Source of the DNA: Polynucleobacter sp. | GTDB lineage: Bacteria > Pseudomonadota > Gammaproteobacteria > Burkholderiales > Burkholderiaceae | Direction of reading: 5' to 3' | Length of the DNA: 64,000 bases | NCBI GenBank assembly: GCA_030157655.1 | Contig: JAOAUK010000026.1 | Span: 1-64,000 of the forward strand | Shown: positions 27,336-37,306 of the stretch, piece after piece | Numbering within the stretch: the first letter of the stretch is position 1 | Layout: every line of letters starts with the position of its first letter | Translations under genes and position numbers: made by a program | The notes under the pieces: generated by a model | What the model was told of the DNA's origin: nothing | The model's input: the letters and a program-made list of their open reading frames with translations, nothing else | Database searches by the model: none

Positions 27336-28488
27336 ACCTAAAGCCAGGTAGCTCACTCTCAGAAAAACTCATTTTTTTTGTCAGACATAAAACTTTAAAA
27401 AGCTCACCCATCTCTGCTTCAGATAATAATTTTTGTATGCCATTAGATAGGGGCATGAAATTTTTAATATCTCTTGGGTCTGCCATATTAAGTAGTAGTT
27501 GCCCAATACCTGCATCCATTAAATATGAAGCTTGGCTTGTATAGCCTGAAAAATTAAAGCCATGTTCAATGGCGGTTTCTGCAATGACAGTCCAGTTGAC
27601 ATGAGACGTTAGATCGCACAGCCCTGGGAAATAAAATGGATCTTGAATCGTATGATGGCGATAGTGCCCAATCAAAGTGCCTTGCCCACGTTGTGAGTGG
27701 TAATACTCACGTTCGGGGAAGCCATAATCAAAGGTCAAGAACATGCCTTGATCAAGACATTGTCCTAGAGCCCTAATCCAGGCCTGACTTTGTGGGTGCA
27801 GTTCCGTGGTGTAACCGTTTAATAAATTAGCCGTCTGCAGATAGTTAGGAATCAACTCTTCTGGAACCTTTTGCCCTGGGCAAAAAGTAAATGTAATTGA
27901 GTCATCAGAGTTTTTGTTACTGCAAACATCTTTATATTGCCACACCCCATCAATGTATGTGACCAGCTCAATGGGCATTGCATCCAACACTTCGTTGGCA
28001 AGAATAATTCCAGTAAATTTTTGTGGCAGTTCGGTAAACCATTGAATTTTTTCTGCGCGCCCCGCTAACCTATTTTTTTGACGCTCAATCAGGTCAGCTG
28101 ACAAATCAAGAATGTTGTAGCTATCAATTGAAACGCCCTCACTATTGAGAGTATTTAATATGGATTCAGCTAGCGCACCAGAGCCCGCACCAAACTCTAA
28201 GATATTGATGGGTTGACCCTTGGCTTTGAGTTCATCAATCGCCGGTAACAGGCTTTGGGTAATTGTGGCGCCGAAAAGGGGGCTGATTTCAGGGGCGGTA
28301 GTAAAGTCACCTCGCTGACCCAGCTTGGTTCTGCCGGCAGCGTAATAGCCCAATCCTGGCGCGTAGAGCGCCATTTCCATATACTTAGAAAAAGGAATTG
28401 CCCCATTATTGGCAATTATTTCTTGATGAATTTTTTGAGCCAAAAGTTGGCTATGTAACGTTTCTTCTGTACTAGGGGTAATATCCAT
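27316..28488 (-). CDS. COG1565 SAM-dependent methyltransferase (NDUFAF7-like)
   Basis: A 390-aa protein of the MidA/NDUFAF7 family. The N-terminal IPFSKYMEMALYAPGLGYYAAG and GDFTTAPEISPLFGA are family hallmarks, followed by ILEFGAGSGALAESIL (SAM binding), ILANEVLDAMP, and FLTFDYGFPEREYYHSQRG. The mitochondrial homologue dimethylates an Arg of a complex I subunit; the bacterial substrate is not established. It diverges from the pteridine-reductase-like gene with a 43-bp gap and overlaps cca at the 3' end. Confidence 0.9.
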   Translation of the reverse strand: MDITPSTEETLHSQLLAQKIHQEIIANNGAIPFSKYMEMALYAPGLGYYAAGRTKLGQRGDFTTAPEISPLFGATITQSLLPAIDELKAKGQPINILEFGAGSGALAESILNTLNSEGVSIDSYNILDLSADLIERQKNRLAGRAEKIQWFTELPQKFTGIILANEVLDAMPIELVTYIDGVWQYKDVCSNKNSDDSITFTFCPGQKVPEELIPNYLQTANLLNGYTTELHPQSQAWIRALGQCLDQGMFLTFDYGFPEREYYHSQRGQGTLIGHYRHHTIQDPFYFPGLCDLTSHVNWTVIAETAIEHGFNFSGYTSQASYLMDAGIGQLLLNMADPRDIKNFMPLSNGIQKLLSEAEMGELFKVLCLTKKMSFSESELPGFRSRPRAL

Positions 28489-28531
28489 ACCTCGCGAGTC
28501 TACAACTCTTATAGATAAAGCTGCAAAAATT

Positions 28532-29314
28532 ATGAAAAATCAGAAAATTGCCTTGGTAACTGGTGCCGCAAAGCGAGTTGGCCGCGCCATTGCTATTGGA
28601 CTGGCCAGGGATGGTTGGGATGTGGCAATCCATTACGGAAACTCAAAAGATGCAGCTGAGCAAACCGTTATGGATATTCTTGCTACAGGCCAACGAGGCG
28701 TAGCCTTGCAGGCTGATTTATCTAAAGAAGATCAAGCTAGCCAATTAATAGCAAGATGTGTAGATGCGCTAGGATTGCCAACTTGCCTGGTCAATAATGC
28801 ATCTTTATTTCAATATGATGTGGCATCAAGCTTTAGCTATGCGGCTCTTGACCGACATATGTTGACGAATGTGGCGGCACCCCTGATTTTGTCTAGAGAC
28901 TTATATCGCCTGCACGCAAAACAAAGGTTACAAGATGCGGTTGGACCTAGCGGCGTTGTAATTAATTTATTAGATCAAAAGTTGGCTAATTTAAATCCGG
29001 ATTTCTTGTCGTACACACTTTCAAAGTCAGCATTACATTCAGCAACTACTTTGTTGGCGCAATCATTTGCTCCAAATTTGAGAGTGGTTGGAGTTGCGCC
29101 GGGAATCACTATGGTTTCTGGCGATCAGTCTGAAGATGGCTTTGTTAAGGCCCATAGCATGACGCCTTTGGGTAAATCATCAACACCAGACGATATCGCC
29201 GGTGCTGTGGTGTATTTGGCAAATTCAAATGCCGTAACGGGCACAACCTTGTACGTGGACGGTGGCCAACATTTGTTGTCGACTGATCGAGACGTGATGT
29301 TTTTGACGGAGTAG
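28532..29314 (+). CDS. Pteridine reductase-like SDR (FolM/PTR1 type)
   Basis: A 260-aa short-chain dehydrogenase. The nucleotide motif is TGAAKRVGR, the TGxxxRxG variant diagnostic of NADPH-dependent pteridine reductases such as FolM and PTR1. YTLSKSALH gives the YxxxK catalytic pair, and VNNASLF is the conserved NNAS block. The adjacent folB gene, 4 bp downstream, strongly supports a role in reducing dihydromonapterin or dihydrofolate. Ordinary 3-oxoacyl reductases lack the Arg in the first motif. Confidence 0.85.
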   Translation: MKNQKIALVTGAAKRVGRAIAIGLARDGWDVAIHYGNSKDAAEQTVMDILATGQRGVALQADLSKEDQASQLIARCVDALGLPTCLVNNASLFQYDVASSFSYAALDRHMLTNVAAPLILSRDLYRLHAKQRLQDAVGPSGVVINLLDQKLANLNPDFLSYTLSKSALHSATTLLAQSFAPNLRVVGVAPGITMVSGDQSEDGFVKAHSMTPLGKSSTPDDIAGAVVYLANSNAVTGTTLYVDGGQHLLSTDRDVMFLTE

Positions 29315-29318
29315 AAAA

Positions 29319-29711
29319 ATGCAGGCTTTACTATCCCACCCACGATTAATGGATTGCCGTAGATTGTTTTTAAGCAACTATGAGGTGTACATCAACATTG
29401 GCGTACATGATTTTGAAAAGCGCGGTGAGCAACGTGTATTAATTAATGTTGATTTATTTGTTCCATTAATTGAAAACACTCCGACCAATGATAGTTTGGA
29501 AGAAGTTGTTGACTATGACTTTATGCGCCAAAGTATTGTTGAACGCGTTTCAAAAGGACATATTCATTTGCAAGAAACCTTGTGTGATGATGTAGCAAAA
29601 ATTATGTTGAAACATCCCAGAGTAAGGGCTGTCAGAGTATCAACAGCTAAGCCAGATGTTTATCCTGATTGTGACGCAGTTGGCGTCGAAATATTTTTGA
29701 TTAAAGAATGA
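29319..29711 (+). CDS. folB: Dihydroneopterin aldolase
   Basis: Cleaves dihydroneopterin to hydroxymethyl-dihydropterin in folate synthesis. The 130-aa protein has [19 protein letters not shown], the usual pterin-binding opening, [12 protein letters not shown], the [11 protein letters not shown] substrate-binding block, [14 protein letters not shown] with the catalytic-region Glu and [19 protein letters not shown]. Length is about ten residues longer at the N-terminus than E. coli FolB. It lies between the pteridine reductase-like gene and ttcA; its TGA overlaps the ttcA ATG. Confidence 0.92.
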   Translation: MQALLSHPRLMDCRRLFLSNYEVYINIGVHDFEKRGEQRVLINVDLFVPLIENTPTNDSLEEVVDYDFMRQSIVERVSKGHIHLQETLCDDVAKIMLKHPRVRAVRVSTAKPDVYPDCDAVGVEIFLIKE

Positions 29712-30559
29712 AAGATCCTCGCAAAGTCGCGTACGAAGAAAATAAGTTAGACAAAAAGTTATGTCGTCTAACTGGGCAGGCCATTGTTGATTACAACATG
29801 ATTGAGGATGGCGATAAGGTGATGGTTTGCCTCTCTGGGGGCAAAGATAGTTATGCCATGTTAGATATTTTGATGAAGCTCAGGGAGCGCGCACCAATTA
29901 ACTTTGATTTGGTGGCTGTCAATTTAGATCAAAAGCAACCAGGTTTTCCAGAGGATATTCTGCCTAATTATTTAAAAAAATTAGGTATACCTTTTCATAT
30001 TGAAGAGCAAGACACATATGGGATTGTGAAAAGAGTCGTGCCCGAAGGGAAAACGACTTGTGGGCTCTGTTCTCGTTTGCGTCGCGGAATTTTGTACCGG
30101 GTTGCGGGCGAGTTGGGCGCAACAAAGATTGCGCTTGGCCATCACCGAGATGATATTTTAGAAACATTGCTGATGAACATGTTTCATGGCGGAAAACTCA
30201 AAGGCATGCCGCCAAAATTAAGGTCTGATGATGGTAAGCATATTGTTATTAGGCCTTTGGCTTACGTGCCTGAGAAATATTTAGAGCGCTACGCAGAGCA
30301 AATGGCTTTCCCAATCATTCCTTGTAATTTATGCGGAAGCCAAGAAAATTTACAGCGTAATGCTATGAAAGCCATGTTGCGTGAGTGGGAGAAAAAATAC
30401 CCGGGTCGCGTGGAAAGCCTATTTAGCTCCTTGCAAAATGTTGTGCCATCTCACCTCATGGATGGTAAGCATTTTGATTTTAAAAATTTGACCGATACAA
30501 GCGGTTCTAGCGACTTGGAAGAGCAGATCTCTTGGCAGCCAGTGCAGATGACTCTTTAA
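29708..30559 (+). CDS. ttcA: tRNA 2-thiocytidine biosynthesis protein TtcA
   Basis: Thiolates C32 in certain tRNAs with an iron-sulfur cluster. The 283-aa PP-loop ATPase has [13 protein letters not shown] (ATP motif), [11 protein letters not shown] with the CxxC pair, [11 protein letters not shown] and [12 protein letters not shown] with further Cys. All cluster ligands are present. Coupled to folB. Its last 53 nt overlap, on the opposite strand, the 3' end of the DUF6279 lipoprotein gene. Confidence 0.96.
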   Translation: MKDPRKVAYEENKLDKKLCRLTGQAIVDYNMIEDGDKVMVCLSGGKDSYAMLDILMKLRERAPINFDLVAVNLDQKQPGFPEDILPNYLKKLGIPFHIEEQDTYGIVKRVVPEGKTTCGLCSRLRRGILYRVAGELGATKIALGHHRDDILETLLMNMFHGGKLKGMPPKLRSDDGKHIVIRPLAYVPEKYLERYAEQMAFPIIPCNLCGSQENLQRNAMKAMLREWEKKYPGRVESLFSSLQNVVPSHLMDGKHFDFKNLTDTSGSSDLEEQISWQPVQMTL

Positions 30560-31424
30560 TTAAAGAGTTGATGTCGCTCACCCACGTTTCAACTCTTTCA
30601 GAGGCATACTTTTTTTGATCATCATTTGTGATTTGCGTCAAAAATGATGCAAGCTCCATAGCAATTTCTTCACGTTTTTTGGCGGCTTCTTGTTGCTCCT
30701 TAAGCCTGCCATATTCAAAATATTTGATGTAGTCAGTAATTAAATTTTCTGATTCTTTTTGAGTTAACTTCTTTTTCGTAATATCTTTCATGATGGCAAT
30801 TAGTTCTTGCTGTCTGCGCAACCTGTCTTGATAAATCAGATGCATATCAATTGGGTTGGCTATGATGTGCGCCTTAATTTTTTCTTCTTGATCTTTACTT
30901 AACTTTCCAAATAGCCACCCAGCTCTTTGGGTGACCTTTTCAGTCCTCACTTTAATTTGCTCAGATTTTTCCTTGGGGAGCCATTCTTTTACGAATTTTT
31001 CGTTATTTTGGGCTATGCGTTTTTGAACGTTTTCAATTTGTGATGGTTCAAGGCTCATGAAAAGTCTAGCTAAATCGGGAGTCACTTTGTATGCAATTGC
31101 ATAACTATGCTTTTTAATTTCGCCATAAAAATACACAACATCTCTTCTTGTAATGCTTTTGTTGAGTTTTTGTTGAATTTCTTCAAGAGTAATAGCAAGC
31201 CCTTGTAGTTGAGCTGTTCTATGCCACCAGAAATGACGATCAAGGGCCTCTCTGATGAGACTATCTTGTTCTTGATTTAAGCCAATATGGTCGTCAATCC
31301 ACCAGCGCGACAAGGCATCGCCTTGGTTATATACAAAGCGAACGGCGCTGCAGCTAAGTAAGGATATTGTGGCTATCCCAATGGCTAGCCACTTTAGAGT
31401 TTGGAGGGGTTTAAATAAACTCAT
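30507..31424 (-). CDS. DUF6279 family lipoprotein
   Basis: A 305-aa predicted lipoprotein of unknown function. Starting at ATG 31424 ([13 protein letters not shown]) gives a signal peptide with lipobox SLLSC and then [21 protein letters not shown], the DUF6279 opening. The remainder is mostly charged helix with little else recognisable. Longer readings would run into glmU, which diverges only 13 bp away. The 3' end overlaps ttcA. Periplasmic or outer-membrane location is inferred. Confidence 0.85.
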   Translation of the reverse strand: MSLFKPLQTLKWLAIGIATISLLSCSAVRFVYNQGDALSRWWIDDHIGLNQEQDSLIREALDRHFWWHRTAQLQGLAITLEEIQQKLNKSITRRDVVYFYGEIKKHSYAIAYKVTPDLARLFMSLEPSQIENVQKRIAQNNEKFVKEWLPKEKSEQIKVRTEKVTQRAGWLFGKLSKDQEEKIKAHIIANPIDMHLIYQDRLRRQQELIAIMKDITKKKLTQKESENLITDYIKYFEYGRLKEQQEAAKKREEIAMELASFLTQITNDDQKKYASERVETWVSDINSLIKESSALAAKRSALPSR

Positions 31425-31437
31425 ATAATTATTAATA

Positions 31438-32805
31438 ATGAATATCGTCATATTAGCTGCTGGACAGGGAAAGCGTATGCGCTCCTCTTTGCCCAAGGTG
31501 CTCCATCCAATTGCGGGTCGACCGATGCTCGCGCACGCCATTGCGAGCGCACAAGCGATAGCAGGTCAACATCAGACAGTGATAGTTTTAGGGCATGGCG
31601 GGGATTTGGTCAAAGATTACCTTGAAAAATCAGGGGTGACAGTTAAAACCGCATACCAACTTGAGCAAAAAGGCACGGGCCACGCAGTTTTGCAGGCCGC
31701 TAATTTATTGGATGATGCCAAAGACACCTTAATACTATATGGTGATGTGCCGTTAATTCAGACAGAGACTCTTGAAAAGTTGGCCAAGTTGGCCTCAACT
31801 GGTGCCTTGGCGTTACTAACGCAAGAAATGAGTAACCCCACTGGGTATGGCCGCATTGTTCGTAATCAGGACGGTGGGATTCAATCAATTGTTGAGGAAA
31901 AAGACGCCAGCCCAGAAGTTAAGGCCATCACAGAAATTAATACTGGTTTGATGGCTGTGCCAACTGCGCACTTAAAGCGTTGGTTAAGTGCTCTAACTCC
32001 AAATAATGCTCAAGGCGAGTATTACCTCACTGACATTATTGAAATGGCAGTCAATGAGGGCGTTCCTGTCTGTGCAGCCGCCCCAAGATTTGATTGGGAG
32101 ACTGTTGGTGTAAATAGTCGTGGTCAGTTAGCTGAGCTTGAGCGCACTTGGCAGTTAGAAGTGGCTAATCGTTTGCTTGATTTGGGTGTCACATTATTGG
32201 ACCCAGCAAGAATTGATGTTCGAGGTGAATTGATTTGTGGCCAAGATGTCAAAATTGACGTTGGTTGTGTTTTTGAAGGCAAAGTTACTTTGGCCGAAGG
32301 TGTTTCAGTTGGACCTTATTGCGTTATTCGCGATGCCAACATCGAGCGCGGGGCAATAATTCATGCGTATACACACATTGATCAAGCTAAGGTTGGTGCC
32401 AATAGCATCATTGGACCTTATGCAAGATTGCGCCCAGGCACTGAATTGTCTGAAGAAGTACATATCGGCAACTTTGTGGAAGTTAAGAACAGTCAAATAG
32501 CATCGCAAAGTAAAGCAAACCATTTGGCCTATATTGGGGATGCCACAATTGGCAAACAAGTTAACGTCGGCGCAGGAACAATTACTTGTAACTACGATGG
32601 CGTGAATAAGCATAGAACTGTTATTGAGGATGGAGCTTTTATTGGTTCTGACACTCAATTAGTTGCGCCAGTGACTGTGGGCAAGGGTGCCACGCTGGGT
32701 GCCGGAACTACATTAACAAAAGATGCGCCGCCTGATCAGTTAACGGTTACCAGGGCTAAGCAAATTTCACTTAATTGGCAAAGGCCCGTTAAGAAAAGTA
32801 AGTAG
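31438..32805 (+). CDS. glmU: Bifunctional UDP-GlcNAc pyrophosphorylase/GlcN-1-P acetyltransferase
   Basis: Makes UDP-GlcNAc for peptidoglycan and LPS. The 455-aa protein has the uridyltransferase domain with [29 protein letters not shown] and YGDVPLI, then a left-handed beta helix acetyltransferase with [24 protein letters not shown] and [13 protein letters not shown]. Both domains are complete. glmS follows after 25 bp, so amino-sugar synthesis is one transcription unit here. Confidence 0.98.
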   Translation: MNIVILAAGQGKRMRSSLPKVLHPIAGRPMLAHAIASAQAIAGQHQTVIVLGHGGDLVKDYLEKSGVTVKTAYQLEQKGTGHAVLQAANLLDDAKDTLILYGDVPLIQTETLEKLAKLASTGALALLTQEMSNPTGYGRIVRNQDGGIQSIVEEKDASPEVKAITEINTGLMAVPTAHLKRWLSALTPNNAQGEYYLTDIIEMAVNEGVPVCAAAPRFDWETVGVNSRGQLAELERTWQLEVANRLLDLGVTLLDPARIDVRGELICGQDVKIDVGCVFEGKVTLAEGVSVGPYCVIRDANIERGAIIHAYTHIDQAKVGANSIIGPYARLRPGTELSEEVHIGNFVEVKNSQIASQSKANHLAYIGDATIGKQVNVGAGTITCNYDGVNKHRTVIEDGAFIGSDTQLVAPVTVGKGATLGAGTTLTKDAPPDQLTVTRAKQISLNWQRPVKKSK

Positions 32806-32830
32806 AACTATTAATTGATAGGAAGCAGTC

Positions 32831-34651
32831 ATGTGCGGCATTGTGGGCGCGATAGCTAAAAGAAATATTGTTGGAGTTCTTGTAGAAGGCCTGCGTCGCT
32901 TGGAGTACCGTGGCTACGACTCCTGTGGGTTTGCGTTAATCTCAAATAATCAATTAGTCAGAGCTAGAACAACTGAGCGCGTTGCCGATTTGGGCGAGCA
33001 AGGTGAAAAAATGTCAGGCAATATTGGCATTGCGCATACTCGTTGGGCAACACACGGTAAGCCAGACACAGTTAATGCGCACCCGCATTTCTCTAATGAT
33101 TTAATTGGCTTGGTTCATAACGGCATCATTGAGAACTATGAAGAACTTCGCCAAGAACTAAAGTCTGTTGGGTATGTGTTTGTGTCTCAAACTGATACGG
33201 AGGTGATTGCACACCTAATTCACCAGGCCTATACAAAGATGAGTGAACGAGATTTGCCTGCGGCTGTTCGAGCAGTGATTCCTCGTTTGCATGGTGCCTA
33301 TGCAATTGGCGTGATTGCTCAGGATGCGCCGGATGTTTTGGTTGGCGCTCGAGCTGGCTCACCTCTAGTCGTGGCTTATGGCAAACAAGAAAACTTTTTG
33401 GCGTCTGACGCATTGGCTGTCGCAGAGCATGCTACGGCGATGGCTTATTTAGAAGAAGGTGATATCGCTGTTTTGACAACAGATGGTATCAGCATTACCG
33501 ACCTTGCCGGTGTTCCTCAAAGCAGAATGCAAAAACCAGTACCCGCTCAAACTGCTGCGGTTGATTTGGGTCCTTATCAGCATTACATGCAAAAAGAAAT
33601 ATTTGAGCAACCCAGAGCTATTGCTGATACTTTAGGCCATGCAGAAAGTGCTGACCCATCTTTATTTGGCGCATCTGCTCAAGATTTAGAAAAGATTAAC
33701 AGCATACTAATTTTGGCTTGTGGCACGAGTTACTATGCTGCCAGCACGGCGAAGTATTGGTTAGAGGATTTAGCGGGTATTTCTACTCAAGTTGAGATTG
33801 CTAGCGAATATCGATATCGAAAAACCGTTCCGAATCCCAATGCATTAGTTATCGTTGTTTCACAGTCAGGTGAGACAGCAGATACATTGGCAGCCTTGCG
33901 ACATGCGCAGGCTTTAGGGCATACAGAAACTTTGGCTATATGTAATGTAGCTACTAGCGCAATGGTTCGGGAGACTAAGTATCGTTTCTTAACACATGCC
34001 GGTACAGAAATTGGTGTTGCATCAACCAAAGCATTTACAACTCAATTGGTTGGCTTATACTTGTTGGCACTCACTTTAGCAAAAAGTAAAAAGCATCTTT
34101 TGAATGATCAAGAGCGTGATGCATTTAGTCGTTTGCGCCATTTACCCTCTGCCATCAATGCTGCGCTGGCCTTGGAGCCACAGATTATTGCTTGGAGTGA
34201 AGCGTTTGCTAAATGTGAGAACGCATTATTTTTAGGACGCGGACTACATTACCCAATTGCTTTAGAGGGCGCGCTTAAATTAAAAGAAATTTCTTATATT
34301 CATGCTGAGGCATACCCAGCTGGCGAGTTAAAGCATGGTCCGTTAGCTTTGGTCACTGAGCAAATGCCAGTTGTGACTGTTGCGCCTAACGATGCGCTAT
34401 TAGAGAAACTTAAATCTAATATGCAAGAAGTAAAAGCTCGTGGCGGGCGTTTATATGTTTTTGCTGATGCAGATACACAGATTGTTGCTGAGGAAGGCAT
34501 TCATGTGATTCGCATGCCAGAGCATTATGGTGATCTATCGCCAATATTGCACGTGGTTCCATTGCAATTGCTTGCATATCACACGGCTTGCGCTAGGGGC
34601 ACTGATGTTGATAAACCAAGGAATCTTGCTAAATCGGTGACAGTTGAGTGA
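32831..34651 (+). CDS. glmS: Glutamine--fructose-6-phosphate aminotransferase
   Basis: First step of amino-sugar synthesis. The 606-aa protein starts MCGIVGAIA, where Cys2 becomes the N-terminal glutaminase nucleophile; TRWATHGKP and [11 protein letters not shown] bind glutamine. Two SIS domains follow ([30 protein letters not shown]), and the C-terminus ends [13 protein letters not shown] as usual. No glmS ribozyme is present upstream (the gap to glmU is only 25 bp). It overlaps the PIN gene by 4 nt. Confidence 0.98.
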   Translation: MCGIVGAIAKRNIVGVLVEGLRRLEYRGYDSCGFALISNNQLVRARTTERVADLGEQGEKMSGNIGIAHTRWATHGKPDTVNAHPHFSNDLIGLVHNGIIENYEELRQELKSVGYVFVSQTDTEVIAHLIHQAYTKMSERDLPAAVRAVIPRLHGAYAIGVIAQDAPDVLVGARAGSPLVVAYGKQENFLASDALAVAEHATAMAYLEEGDIAVLTTDGISITDLAGVPQSRMQKPVPAQTAAVDLGPYQHYMQKEIFEQPRAIADTLGHAESADPSLFGASAQDLEKINSILILACGTSYYAASTAKYWLEDLAGISTQVEIASEYRYRKTVPNPNALVIVVSQSGETADTLAALRHAQALGHTETLAICNVATSAMVRETKYRFLTHAGTEIGVASTKAFTTQLVGLYLLALTLAKSKKHLLNDQERDAFSRLRHLPSAINAALALEPQIIAWSEAFAKCENALFLGRGLHYPIALEGALKLKEISYIHAEAYPAGELKHGPLALVTEQMPVVTVAPNDALLEKLKSNMQEVKARGGRLYVFADADTQIVAEEGIHVIRMPEHYGDLSPILHVVPLQLLAYHTACARGTDVDKPRNLAKSVTVE

Positions 34652-35064
34652 AGCCAGTTGTTGTTTTAGATACAAATATTCTTTTGGATGTTTTGGTTTT
34701 TGATGACAGCAGAGCTCATCCATTAAGAGTAGCCTTGACCGCAAGTGAGTTGGACGCTGTAGCAACAGAAAAAACTTTGGCTGAATTTCTTGACGTGATA
34801 GGTCGCCAACAATTTTCGCTCTCGCCAGAAAAGCAGCAAGAAATCATAGCTCAGTGGCGCACATGGTCTAGATTAATCAATGATGAAGAGATTACTGTTG
34901 CACCGTGGAAATGCAAAGACCGCGATGATCAAATATTTATAAACTTAGCCTACACATTAAAGCCCTCAGTGCTTATTAGCAAAGATAAGATGGTGCTGAA
35001 GATAGCAAAGAGAGCTGAAAAAGAGGGTGTAGTGATTACCTCTGACCACAATAGGGTTTTTTGA
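34648..35064 (+). CDS. PIN-domain protein (putative RNase, toxin-type, no antitoxin seen)
   Basis: A 138-aa PIN-domain protein of the COG1569-like group. Acidic residues expected for the metal site are visible: Asp8 in VVLDTNIL, Glu in TLAEFLDV and the Asp cluster in [17 protein letters not shown] and [11 protein letters not shown] close the fold. Such proteins cleave RNA, often as VapC-type toxins, but no antitoxin-sized gene lies beside it. GTG 34648 overlaps the glmS stop, so it is co-expressed with an essential gene. A role as toxin is therefore doubtful. Confidence 0.8.
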   Translation: MKPVVVLDTNILLDVLVFDDSRAHPLRVALTASELDAVATEKTLAEFLDVIGRQQFSLSPEKQQEIIAQWRTWSRLINDEEITVAPWKCKDRDDQIFINLAYTLKPSVLISKDKMVLKIAKRAEKEGVVITSDHNRVF

Positions 35065-35130
35065 GACGTTTTTTTTGCTCAAACTGGTTGGTTTATAAGG
35101 GTAAGTTCTAGTTATTTGGACGTAATGTTT

Positions 35131-35160
35131 TTGCAACTTTCCTTAATAATTCCTTACAAT
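35131..35160 (+). promoter_or_regulatory. Sigma-70-like promoter of the Bug protein gene
   Basis: TTGCAA (35131-35136) and TACAAT (35155-35160) are spaced by 18 bp, a good housekeeping-type promoter, 51 bp before the start codon. The gene also has a strong SD, AGGAG at 35201-35205, so high expression is likely. Confidence 0.65.
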
Positions 35161-35211
35161 TAAAGAGTTGATTTGCTAATTTGTATGGCGACAACTAATA
35201 AGGAGATATAT

Positions 35212-36195
35212 ATGAATAAGACTATTCGTCAGGCGATGCTAACAGTGGGCATCGTAGCAACAGCTCTATCAGGTGGCGCGCAGGCTGCATTCCCAGAAGA
35301 CAAGCCAGTTACTATGGTTGTTCCTTTTGCTGCCGGTGGCCCAACAGATAAAGTGGCGCGTGAGCTAGCTTTAGCGATGGGTAAATCTTTAAAGCAACAA
35401 GTGATTGTTGATAATTCACCAGGCGCTGGTGGCACGATTGCTGCAAAGAAAGTACTAAACGCACCTAAAGATGGATACACCGTATTGATTCATCACATTG
35501 GTATGTCTACTGCCCCAGCTTTGTATAAAAACTTAGGCTTTGATCCAAATACAGATTACGAACATTTAGGCCAAGTGGCTGACGTGCCAATGGTGATGGT
35601 TGCTAACAAAGATTTGCCAGCCAAGAACTACACGGAATTACTTGCCTACATTAAAGCTAATGCATCAAAAGTAGCTTATGCCAATGCCGGTATTGGTTCA
35701 GCTAGCCACTTGTGCGGCTTGTTGTTCATGAGCACAATCCAACAAGATATGACAACAGTGCCATATAAAGGTACACCTCCAGCATTAACTGATTTGATTG
35801 GTGGCCAAGTTCAACTAATGTGTGATCAAACAACTAATTTGGCTGGTCAACTAAAAGCTGGTTCTGTGAAGGCTTATGGTGCAACAACAATGCAACGTAT
35901 TCCTGCATTCAAAGATATTCCAACATTGCATGAGCAAGGTTTGAAAAACTTCCAAGTTAATGTATGGCATGGTGTTTATGCACCAAAAGGAACTCCAAAG
36001 GCCGCTACAGATAAGTTATCAGCAGCAATCAAGGCTGGCATTAACGATGCAGGTTACAAAGCTAAGATGGCAGAATTGGGTGCAAACGTACCTAATGATA
36101 AAAATGCTAGCCCTGAAGGCCACAAAGCACATTTGAAAGCTCAGATTGAGTTGTGGACTCCAATTATTAAGAAAGCTGGCGTATACGCTGATTAA
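35212..36195 (+). CDS. Bug-family tripartite tricarboxylate transporter substrate-binding protein
   Basis: A 327-aa periplasmic binding protein with a signal peptide ending GGAQA-A near residue 24. The mature part begins AFPEDKPVTMVVPFAAGGPTDK, the Bug/TctC hallmark, and NSPGAGGTIAAKKV and WHGVYAPKGTP follow. Such proteins bind organic acids or amino acids. No TctA/TctB membrane partner is nearby, typical of the many orphan Bug genes in Burkholderiales. ATG 35212, 6 nt after AGGAG, is chosen over the longer reading from 35173. Ligand unknown. Confidence 0.93.
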   Translation: MNKTIRQAMLTVGIVATALSGGAQAAFPEDKPVTMVVPFAAGGPTDKVARELALAMGKSLKQQVIVDNSPGAGGTIAAKKVLNAPKDGYTVLIHHIGMSTAPALYKNLGFDPNTDYEHLGQVADVPMVMVANKDLPAKNYTELLAYIKANASKVAYANAGIGSASHLCGLLFMSTIQQDMTTVPYKGTPPALTDLIGGQVQLMCDQTTNLAGQLKAGSVKAYGATTMQRIPAFKDIPTLHEQGLKNFQVNVWHGVYAPKGTPKAATDKLSAAIKAGINDAGYKAKMAELGANVPNDKNASPEGHKAHLKAQIELWTPIIKKAGVYAD

Positions 36196-36210
36196 TCAAT
36201 CTTGATTAAT
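36191..36210. repeat. 20-bp palindrome carrying both convergent stop codons
   Basis: ATTAATCAA (36191-36199), TC, TTGATTAAT (36202-36210) is a perfect inverted repeat. It contains the TAA of the Bug gene (36193-36195) and the reverse-strand TGA of the MBL gene (36196-36198). It may form a weak bidirectional terminator hairpin; no long T-run follows. Confidence 0.5.
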
Positions 36211-37119
36211 TAAAGTGTTTTGATTCATTTTGGCGCCACCGGTTTTAATTAAAGCTGGTGGCAGCCATTCAATCAATTGATCGATTGATTGATTTAATTC
36301 TTTCCCAATAGCAGCCATCAGTGGTGTTTCTTTAATCCACTTGTGTGCAATGTCTAGCTCAACTGATTGCCACTCAAGAAGCTTAAATTTAAGCAATACT
36401 TTGGCCGCATGCCTGGCGTTTCTTGCTTTGTCTGAGGCTAAGTAATCTAAGCGACTTCTTGCTCTGGTTATTGATGTTTTGATATCTGTAAATAACTTGC
36501 CGTGCCCTGGAATCACTAATTTAATTTTTAATTGCTCAATTAAATCAAGTGTTTTGGCAACCTCCTCAAAACCGTTCTCGCCATCAATCTCTGGAAATAT
36601 CGCACCAAAGCCATCTTCCCAAAGTGCGTCAGCTGAAATTAGAAGTTGATGCTCTTCTTGGTAAAGAATAATTGAGTGAGGATTATGTCCTGGTGCCGCA
36701 AGAATTTCCCACATATGCGCGCCAAGCAATATTCTTTTGCCTGGTTCCAAAGCGCGGTGACACTTAAAAGTGGGACAACTTTGCCCAAGCTTATTAAAGC
36801 TCAGCAGATTTTCATCCCAATTATTGACCGCAGAAAGTTCATTCGCAGGCACGTATATATTGGATTCAAAATGATTAGCCAAAATAGCATTACCACCGCA
36901 GTGGTCCGAGTGTAGGTGCGTGTTTACAATTTTGTGCAAATCACTGAGATGATGGGAGACCAGCGATTTTTTTACTAAAGATAAAGTTTGCTCTTGGTGT
37001 GCAACATAACCCGTGTCAACAATAGACACATCATCTTTTGACCAGAAGAAAATATTGTTGGCTGATAACCAACCTCTTTCAAAAACTTTGATTCCCTCTG
37101 GAAGCGCAAGTTCATTCAT
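36196..37119 (-). CDS. MBL-fold metallohydrolase
   Basis: A 307-aa metallo-beta-lactamase-fold hydrolase. The metal motif is VNTHLHSDHCGG (HxHxDH), with later ligands in APGHNPHS, SADALWEDGFG and PGHGKLF. The group is broad (glyoxalase II-like, lactonases); the substrate cannot be named. It is the last gene of a reverse-strand unit can-DUF1289-MBL with overlaps of 8 nt, so it is probably co-transcribed with carbonic anhydrase. Confidence 0.88.
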   Translation of the reverse strand: MNELALPEGIKVFERGWLSANNIFFWSKDDVSIVDTGYVAHQEQTLSLVKKSLVSHHLSDLHKIVNTHLHSDHCGGNAILANHFESNIYVPANELSAVNNWDENLLSFNKLGQSCPTFKCHRALEPGKRILLGAHMWEILAAPGHNPHSIILYQEEHQLLISADALWEDGFGAIFPEIDGENGFEEVAKTLDLIEQLKIKLVIPGHGKLFTDIKTSITRARSRLDYLASDKARNARHAAKVLLKFKLLEWQSVELDIAHKWIKETPLMAAIGKELNQSIDQLIEWLPPALIKTGGAKMNQNTLINQD

Positions 37120-37306
37120 GCAAGTGGGCGCGCCTAATATCTAGTTCAGTCCAAACAACTTCTTTTTCTGATTCACTCAATTCTGACCAGGCTGCTATTT
37201 CATCAAGAGTTCTATGACATCCCAAGCAGTATCGATCAGCATCATCCATTCGACATAAGTTAATGCATGGCGATGCTGGTCTTAATGAGGTGGTGGGATT
37301 ATTCAC
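37112..37306 (-). CDS. DUF1289 family small Cys-rich protein
   Basis: A 64-aa protein with the DUF1289 pattern SPCINLCRMDDADRYCLGC: Cys at two CxxxC/CxxC pairs followed by RTLDEIAAW. The four cysteines likely bind zinc or an iron-sulfur cluster. Function is unknown. It overlaps both neighbours by 8 nt in the reverse-strand unit with carbonic anhydrase and the MBL hydrolase. Confidence 0.88.
   Translation of the reverse strand: MNNPTTSLRPASPCINLCRMDDADRYCLGCHRTLDEIAAWSELSESEKEVVWTELDIRRAHLHE

Noticed and set aside
27763-27773. TGTCCTAGAG, similar to the reverse of the TGTCTAGGAC motif
   Set aside because: It is internal to the COG1565 coding sequence, imperfect, and far from any promoter; taken as chance.
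32305-32658. 117-codon reverse-strand frame inside glmU
   Set aside because: Lies opposite the conserved beta-helix domain; its apparent order reflects the hexapeptide repeats on the other strand.
32806-32830. glmS ribozyme
   Set aside because: Only 25 bp separate glmU and glmS; the ribozyme needs far more sequence.
34652-35211. Toxin-antitoxin pair around the PIN gene
   Set aside because: No second small ORF with an SD is found on either strand beside the PIN gene; the 147-bp gap downstream holds the Bug promoter.
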